A stretch of 64,000 nt of DNA, from the NCBI GenBank assembly GCA_022818135.1, contig JAFMSR010000002.1:21450980-21514979 (forward strand), in the 5' to 3' direction. Origin of the DNA: Saxidomus purpurata. Its lineage: Eukaryota > Mollusca > Bivalvia > Venerida > Veneridae. The notes under the pieces were generated by a model. It saw nothing but the letters and a program-made list of their open reading frames with translations. It searched no databases and was not told the origin of the DNA. Made by a program: the position numbers and the translations under genes. Below are positions 12,001-21,000 of this stretch, in pieces (within the stretch, counting starts at the first letter, position 1; each line of letters begins with the position of its first letter).

Positions 12001-15000
12001 AATCATTTAGCAAAATGTACATTGTTTAAACATTTATTAAGGGCAGCTGTAAGCTGTTAAAGCATTTTTGTCGAGCCCGCTTGCGGTGAGCTCGATATAG
12101 TTGTCACTTTGGTGGTTCGGTGTAGGTGCTTGCGTGCGTCTGTCCAATTTTGTCTGGACAATATCTTTTTCATGCATGGAGGGATTTTGATGTTACTTGG
12201 CACAAATGTTCACCATCATGAGACTGAGTGTCGTGCGCAAGAACTAGGTCTAAGGTCAAGGTCACACTTGGAGGTTAAAGGTCAAATTCAAGGAGCATAT
12301 CTTTTTCATGCATGGAGGGATTTTAATTTAACTTGGCACAAATGTTCACCATCATGAGACGGAGTGTCATGCGCAAGAACCAGGTCCCTAGGTCTAAGGT
12401 CAAGGTCACACTTGGAGGTTAAAGTTGAAAATCAAGAATATCTTTGTCTGGAGCATTTCTTCTTCATGCATGGAGGGATTTTGATGTTACTTTGTACAAA
12501 TGTTCACCACCATGGGCTACCCTAGTTTTTAGAATTACTTCCCTTCATTGTTACTTTAAATAGCTTATATTGTAACTTTTTTATTGCTGGCCATAGAGAA
12601 AAATCGAGACCACTTTCTGTGGTACAACATGCATGTAACATCCAATATTTAGGTGTATTTTGACCCATCTCTACTTGGTAAGGAGTTAGCCCTTTTGACA
12701 TATGGCGGGCTCGACATGTTGCACGTGGGCATCTAGTTTTCAAATCTGTTACAGTTAAGTGTATAGTCAAATGTGATCAGACTTGAGACCAGTCCTGAAT
12801 GCCTGGTATCTTATAGGTCAAATTCTATCCTGTTTTGGTGTTGTAAAACCAGGAATTAGCAATTAACTTTAAAGTTTTTGTTGTTTTCACTGTTCTGGCT
12901 AAAAAGGTTTTCAAAGACCCAGTTGAGACTCTGATTCCAAACTGAAAATTGTGTTTGGAGCCAAATTCACTGTTACTTTGGATAGAAACAGACACATAAG
13001 TTCTAATCTGTGAATAAATTCTTGATTTACAGTGAGAAAACACCATATGAGAAAGCCCAAGAAGCAAGTAATCCCAGTATGTTGTCTGTGAAAACATCAC
13101 CAGCTCTGGTCAACAGTCCTAAACGTGGACAGAAAAAGGAAGATGGATGGAAAGAAGTCATCCGGAAGTATGTGCATTTATAGCATTTATCAAAGGGCTG
13201 TAACTCTCGTATGAGGGTCATAGGTGCTCTCTTCTCTTAGTAGTAACGGTTAAAGTGAAGTTTTTGAAAATCCAAGTCGGAAAAAGTTGTAGATACCCAT
13301 TTAGGTAGCTTAAGAAATTGTGGGAGGGGAATGGTTGTGGGAGTAGTGTAAAGATTCAGGTTGTAAAAAGTTTCAGATAGGTTTGTGTGGTATTAATTGT
13401 TATGATACTTAATCAATTGAGCAGATATTTCAATTTCGCAAAGAAAAAAAAAGGAAAAACACTTAAACTATATATAATATAGATTTTTCTACAATTTAGC
13501 ATCTGTAAAAACAGATATTACGATAGAGATACAACACATTGTTGGAAACAGCTGTTGCCAGTAAATAAAACAATGCGGACTGCTTACAGTTATAGAAATA
13601 AAGAATTACATGTATGCATTAAATGTTAGCAGTAGTTTGACTGCTAACCCATGAGTGATGTAACTAGAACAATGAAATAATGGGATTTAAGAAGTTTGTA
13701 GATTAAAAAAATTGGATATAATTTATGGAATATATTGCTTAAATCTGTACAATAGTGACTGGCATCCATGGTCACATGGTTAAGGTCAATTGCTGATTTG
13801 TTATCACTAAATGTATGGCTGTCTTAGGGTAATGGGTTCAAGCTTTGCTCCTGTGTGTGAGAGATGGCAGTTTCTTGCCGAGGATGGGAAGTGTAGTACT
13901 GGTCTCATAGCACTGGTTAGATAAACTGCTTGTCTGTACTTGATAGAAGTTCTCGTGGAAGTTTATAGGAATGTTCCTTGCATGGTCCTCGGTCAGAGTT
14001 GATCATAAAAAGTACATTCCATGTAGAATGCGAAAAATGTCAAACTGCTAGTTCTGTAGCTTAGATATTTGGTATGTAGCATTGTGTAGTGGTCTTCCAT
14101 AAAGTGTGTTCAAAGTAGAACCCTCGGGTCAAAATTGACACTGCCTGTGTGTCACTTGTTTTACAGAGATGTATAAAGAAGTCTTCAAAAATTCATGTCT
14201 AAAACCATAAAGCCAAGAGCTTAGATTTGTGGTATGTAGCATTGTCTAGTGGTTGTCTCTTAACTTTATTCAAAACTATTGCCCACAAGGGCAATAGTTC
14301 TGAGGCGAGCGATTTAGGTTCATCCGTCATGGCCCTTGTGTTAAAGAAACCTCTTGTATGGTTTAAGGTCAAAGAAGGTGCAGGTACCAGCTTCAGCTAT
14401 AAGCCGTGTGATTGGTCGAGGAGGTAGCAATATTAATGCCATTAGAGAAGTGTCTGGGGCAAATATTGATGTGGAGAAAAATAAAGGGTCAGGAGAAAGA
14501 ACTATCACTATCAAGTAAGTATAGAGATCCTTCATCTACAATATTTAACAGATGTTTCACAGTGGTTTTGAAATCGAGAAAATCTTTATTTGAATGACAG
14601 CTGTTGTCATTAGACAATCTTTGTTTTAAAGATTTAAAGGGTGTCCGCTTTATTTGTAATCACTTTAAAGGAGAAAAAGGAATGTCATGATTAAGTCAAT
14701 TGCTTATATGAAATGAAATCACCAAACATCAAGATAATTTTACACAGGCTTACTTCCTTTGTGGTCTATTTTTTCTGACCAACAATATTTACTTTGTAGG
14801 GGTTCAGCAGAGGCTACTAGACAGGCACATGCACTGATCACGGCATTGATCACTGATCCAGACAAGGAATTGGCTGAAATTATTCCAAAAGCCAAACAGA
14901 AACCTCCTGCTGAGAACAAAAGTTTGTATTTTATTCCTCCTACTGACACCCTGATGCCGACAAGCGGGACAATGTCACAGTCAAGTGGTACCTCACAACA

Positions 15001-18000
15001 GAAGTCTGTCAATAAAACGCTAGCACCACGTTTAAAACAACAAGCGGCTATGACAAGTGGGAAAGTAGTGCCCTCTGTTGGTCAGAATGTAGTCAGCACT
15101 GGTTTAGTGTGGGGAAGTTCTCCGGCGCCAGGTTCGATGTCTCCACGTAGAAGTGGCAGTAAAGCATCGGCGGGTGCTCCTTACGCTGTTCCAGGTGTGG
15201 CAATGAATGGTCCTTTATCTGGGGATAAGTCTAATGTCACTAGGCAGTTGTTTTCAGTCCCAGGACCGGACCGTCGTGGTGGGTTTGGAAGTCCAAATGC
15301 AATTACCACTGTTGTCACAATGTCAAATGTGACAGGTCCAATACCAGCTTCTCCACCTAATTATAATGTTAGACCAGATGGTCGGTTACATCATAACAGA
15401 GGTAATAGTCAGGGGAAGTTGGTACCGGGGACTGTAAAGTTGCTGCAAAGACCGGGCGGTGCTGGTACACCGAAGCATGAGCCTCAGCCACTGCCAATTG
15501 TTCCAAATCAGTCAACTACGACCATCACCACCCAGACCGTCACATCGGCGAATACTAGTTTAAACATGTCATCTTCTGGAGAATATTCACCATTTGATAA
15601 TTTATTCAGTAACGCTGCTGAGCAGCTTTTGGGCAAGAAAGACGATAACATCAACGAGAGGATGAATTTTGCAAGTGTAGCAGCGGCAGGTGTAGTTCCA
15701 ACATTTTCTGGAAGTACTGCGATGTCACAAGAACCCAATTCACCAGACCCTGCGCTTCAGGCAAAGGCACCAGGTTTTAAACTTCCACCCAGTAGTGGGC
15801 CAAGAATGATGATGCCTCATGACATGAATCCTGGGTTTAGAGCACCGGGCTTTCCAATGCCATTACAAATGATGGATATAAACATGCCATTACACGGTTT
15901 ACAGGGTTTTCAAGGTTTCCCAGGTCCGTCAATACCGCAGCCTTTCCAAAATCAAAGTCCAGATATGTCACCTAGATCTAGTCAGTCCAGTACAGCTGGT
16001 CTGTCTCCACGTTCCAATAGTTCCAGCTTTGATCCTCAAGCAAACCAGAAAGAAGAGTATACTACCCCTAACCAGCCAATGACGCTGCCAAAAATTAATA
16101 GTTCTCTGAATCCGAATGCCCCAGACTTTATGTCAAGATCTGGACATGGAGGTAATCCATTTCAGGTTCCTGGAGGACCACCAAACTTCCCAGGTTCAGG
16201 TTTTGCGGTTCCTCCGATGTATCAACAAGAATTTGCAAAACAACTTTTGTCAGTTTTTAACAACCTAGGACCTGGTCAGGGGAATCAGTCAGGAGCTCCT
16301 TGTCCAGGTCAGGGGCCAGGTCAAGATCCTTTGAGTGGTATGTCCACTAATCCGCAAGAGTTCTACCAGAATATGGCTAACTTGGTACACCAGTTTGCAG
16401 CTGTCCAGAATCAGGCACCAGGTAGTCCAGGTCTTGGACCTGTTTTCACACCTCCTGTGGCTCCAAGGCCATTTTCTCCATTGCCAGTCCAAGGACGACC
16501 CAGTAGTGCTCCATCTGTTGGTGGCATGATGCCTAGAGGTAAACATACATGCCTTAATCCATTCTGTTACTTTGATCATTTATAAATTTTCTGTGGTAAT
16601 TTTTCAAAGATTTAGTTAACTCTCAGATATTTGGGAGTATCAGACTTAGAGTGGAAAGAATTGGTCTTCGAAGAAATTTTATTTCAAAGATCAAATTTAT
16701 GTGAAAAGACATTGGCAACATACATAAGCAGAAATTGCACTTACCAGAATTCAAGATAAGAAATCTGTTTTGTATCCATAAATTTGATAGTTTACTGTTT
16801 ACTGATTTATTGCATAGAAAACTGAATAGTTGCAGTAGCACACTGACATGGAATTGGTTTGCAACTTCAGTATTTTAGCTAGGAGATAGAATTATTGTAA
16901 AAGAAAAGTTATTTCAGGTAATGATATTGTTTTATGCTTTCTCCAGATGGAACTTCCCCTACACCTATAGGCCCTCCACGTGCAACTTCTCCTCTCCCTC
17001 CGTCAACTCCTCCCATGGTTGACATGATTAGGCCAGGAATGGATGACAGGCGGCAACCTCGTCCAATAGGCGGAGAGAGAACACAAAGGAAAGTCCCAGG
17101 GCCACAAATGAGTACAGGGTTTGACTATGGAGATTCATTATGGAATTTTCAAGGCCGTAAGTTCCATTGCAATTTTCCAGCATTTGTTTGAATAACAATG
17201 TTAAGATTGAAATTAAAGCATTATGGCATACAAAATGATGGTTAACTTGACTATACAGTATTTGGAGAAAAGTGCTATCTATTCTACTAATTCCAACAGT
17301 GGCAAAAAAATCTTCAAAAAAAATGCAGATATTTTGTCGAAGTGAGTCAATAAACAATGTAACAGCATCAAATCCCATAACTGAACCGTATTTAGTCAGA
17401 CATCACCCTTTAAACATTCAGAAAATTCTGTAGGGGGTGGGGGCAGTTTCTTGTGCACACTGCTGTCTTCAGTATTAATGCAGATACTGGAATGAAAGTG
17501 TTTCAAGTAGATAGGAATTTACAAGTCTCGTATTTTATATTTTGACACAACTATATTCTTTTGATATTATTGCATAGATTTAACTACAGTAAAACCTCCC
17601 ATAACTCGAGGTCGCAAGGGGATAAGTAAAATGCTCGAGTTATCGGGGTTCTCGAGTTATCCGAACCATGGAAATTTTAGTTTTTCTGCTGTCATATATC
17701 TTATGAACAACAAGTTATTTGAGTACCTTTATGTTGAGGTCGGATTAATACATTTACAAAATGTATTTATTACATTAAATCACGAGCTCTGATTACCTTT
17801 CGTACTTATTTGATAAAATCCTGTTATTTTTGTTTGCATACACGTACAATCAGGGTAATTACTATTTGACAACTGATTAATGGAGAAGGCGGGGCAATGT
17901 TACTTTACTTCGTCCAGTGTATTTATGGGTCACTTGGGTTTTTAGCTCACCTGGCTACGCCAGGGTGAGCTTTTCTGATCAATGATTGTCCGTCGTCCGT

Positions 18001-21000
18001 CAACATTTTGATTCAAATGACATCTCCTCTGAAACCTCTAGGCCAATGTTGATAAAACTATGCAGGAATGTTCCTTGCATGAAGCTCTACCAAAATTGTT
18101 CAAAGAATTCCATTCCATGCAGAACTCTGGTTGCTATGGCAATAAATAGGAAAAACTTTAAAAATCTTCTTCTCTGAAACCACAAGGCCTAGAGCTTAGA
18201 TATTTGGCTGTAGCATTGTCTAGTGGACCTCTACCAAGATTGTTCACATTATGACCCCGGGTCAAAATTGACCCACGCAGGTGGGCCCTTAGTTTTTGCA
18301 TAGGAATATATAGGGAAAACTTTTAAAAATCTTCTTCTCTGAAACCACAAGGCCTAGAGCTAAGATATTTGGAATGTAGCTTGTCTAGTAGACCTCTACC
18401 AAGATTGTTCAAATTTGACCCCGGGTCAAAATTGACCAGGCACGGGGGTCACTTAGTTTTGCATAGGAATATATAGGAAAAACTTAAAAATCTTCTTTCT
18501 CTGAAACCACAAGGCCTAGAGCTTAGATATTTGGCTGTAGCATTGGCTAGTGGACCTCTACCAAGATTGTTCAAATTATGAGCCCGGGATCAAAATTGAC
18601 CCCGCACCGGGGTCACTTAGTTTTACATAGGCTTATATAGGAAAAACTTTTAAAAATCTTCTTCTCTGAAACCACAAGGCCTAGAGCTTAGATATTTGGC
18701 ATGTAGCTTGGCTAGTGGACCTCTACCAATATTGTTCAAATTATGACCCACGGGTCAAAATTGACCCCGCACCGGGGTCCTTAGTTTTGCATAGGAATAT
18801 ATAGGAAAAACTTTAAAAATCTTCTTCTCTGAAACCACAAGGCCTAGAGCTTAGATATTTGGCTGTAGCTTGCCTAGTAGACCTCTTTAAAGTTTGTTCA
18901 AATTATGCCCTGGGGTCAAAATTGACCTTGCCGGGGATCTTTGTTTTACAAAGGCGTAATAGGAAAACTTATTTGGTATATAACTTATCTAGTGATCTTC
19001 CACCAGGCAAGTGGACTTGTACCAAGGTGAACGATATAGGGCCATCTTGGCCCTCCTGTTCTTACTGTTTTCCAATAATGTCAGGCGACTAGTATGCTAG
19101 ACAATTTAGGCCTAAGCTTAATTTATTTGCAATTAACTCAAATAGCGAATAGTGATTATTAACTCACACCAGTTGTCGTATAGGCACAGCACCGGTGAAT
19201 CGGTATAAACACATCACTCGTGGCATTTTCAAGAAACGCATTACAAACACGTTTCAATATGCTTTTTGTAAATTTCATCCGAGACAGAAGTTAAGTAAAG
19301 AAACACATGACAGTTAATATCATTTTAATGGCTCAACAAATGAAGATCGTTATATGCATAGGCAAAAGATAGCTATGAAACAGATTTGAAACAAAGAAAA
19401 AGCACAATTCAGTAAGCGTAGAGGTTATAGAAATCAAACGAAAGAATATGCAGTTTGGGATTTTCTCTCAAGCTTTATTATCAAAAGCCTACTCAGACTC
19501 AAACTTTTCATCTCATCATTAAGTTCTCGTAATTAAAAACTCGCAAACATGATTTTTAGCTCACCTGGCTACGCCAGGGTGAGCTTTTCTGATCGATGAT
19601 TGTCCGTCGTCCGTCAACATTTTGATTCAAATGACATCTCCTCTGAAACCTCTAGGCCAATATTGATAAAACTATGCAGGAATGTTCCTTGCAAAATTGA
19701 CCCCGCGCGGGTGAGCCCTTAGTTTTTGCATAGGAATATATAGGATAAACTTTAAAAATCTTCTCTGAAACCACAAGGCCTAGAGCTTAGATATTTGGCA
19801 GGTAGCATTGGCTAGTGGACCTCTACCAAAATTGTTCAAATTATGAGCCCCGGATCAAAATTGACCCCGCACAGGGGGTCACTTAGTTTTACATAGGCTT
19901 ATATGGTAAAAACTTTAAAAATCTTCTTCTTTGAAACCACGTGGCCTAGAGCTTAGATATTTGGCATGTAGCATTGTCTAGTGGACCTCTACCAAGATTG
20001 TTCAAATTATGACCCCCGGATCAAAATTGACCCCGTGGGGGTGGTCACTTAGTTTTGCATAGGAATATATAGGAAAAACTTATAAAATCTTCTTCTCTGA
20101 AACCACAAGGCCTAGAGCTTAGATATTTGGCAGGTAACATTGGCTAGTGAACTTCTACCAAAATTGTTCAAACTATGACCCTCGGATCAAAATTGACCAG
20201 GCACGGGGGGGTCACTTAGTTTTTCATAGGCTTATATAGTAAAAACTTTAAAAACTTCTTCTTTGAAACCACAAGGCCTAGAGCTTAGATATTTGGCATG
20301 TAACATTGGCTAGTGGACCTCTACCAAGATTGTTTTATCATTTGTTTTACAAAGGCGTATATAGGAAAACTTTTTTAGTATATAACATTATCTAGTGATC
20401 TTCCACCAGGCAAGTGGACTTGTACCAAGGTGAGCGATATAGGGCCTTCTTGTCTTTATTTTCTTCTTATTCGATAAAAGTAGCAAGTGGGTGTAATTAC
20501 ATATGATTTAAGACAATTTAAAAATGCGAAAAGCATTCTATACACTTTGGCAACTGGACGGCCGATTAATTGATAATTAAGGAGAATAATCAATTAACAA
20601 TAGAAGTTTTTCACATGACGTGTCAAAATAATGATGCGTCACTGGAGGTGAGAAAAATCTGATAATCAGTGACCTCGAGTTACCGCAGGTAATTTAGTAA
20701 GAAATCTACCTGGCGGGACCACAGGTGTTCCTCTAGTTATCTGGGGTTCTCAAGTTATCGATGCTCGAGTTATCCTAGTATTTTCTGGTTAAACATATAG
20801 GTAAAATTGCCGGGACCGACAGGAGTCCTCGAGTTGTCCGGGGTTCTCGAGTTATCGATGCTCGAGTTAATGAAGTTCTACTGTATGTTGTGAAGAAATG
20901 AGAATGCAGTCTTACAGATAGCTCTTGTATGATTACATTTTATTTTCAGAACTAGGAATGGACTGGAATTCCAAGGTTGCTTCTCCAGGAATATCAACGG

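Larger units (their letters stand above)
8896..13167 (+). other. ANKHD1: ANKHD1 charged linker exons between ankyrin block and KH domain
   Basis: Exon 8896-9110 carries the family-conserved CMEIIVSAKDRQAAEANKNA segment, then a Glu-rich helix and a Lys run (about 9047-9085) that could be nuclear-localising. Exons 9542-9666, 11134-11547, 11865-11964 and 13033-13167 are Ser/Lys/Glu-rich and disordered, ending in a conserved KRGQKKEDGWKEVIRK segment immediately before the KH exon. Intron 8349-8895 and introns 9111-9541 and 11548-11864 show nothing recognisable. Introns 9667-11133 and 11965-13032 contain transposable elements listed separately. Confidence 0.88.
17587..20883. mobile_element. 3.3 kb TIR element (pogo/Tigger-like ends) with TA duplications, holding nested repeats
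   Basis: The left end at 17587 reads CAGTAAAACCTC and the right end, reverse-complemented from 20883, reads CAGTAGAACTTC. Both continue into TAACTCGAG-type sequence, and TA lies directly outside each end (17585-17586 and 20884-20885). CAGTA(G/A)AACCTC with TAACTCGA is typical of pogo/Tigger-like Tc1-mariner elements. Multiple 'ctcgagttatc' phrases occur near both ends. No transposase is readable, so it is non-autonomous. It lies in ANKHD1 intron 17157-20949. Confidence 0.7.

Noticed and set aside
12109..12357. 82-codon open frame
   Set aside because: It spans the repeat units of the 12070-12715 element and repeats itself; not a gene.
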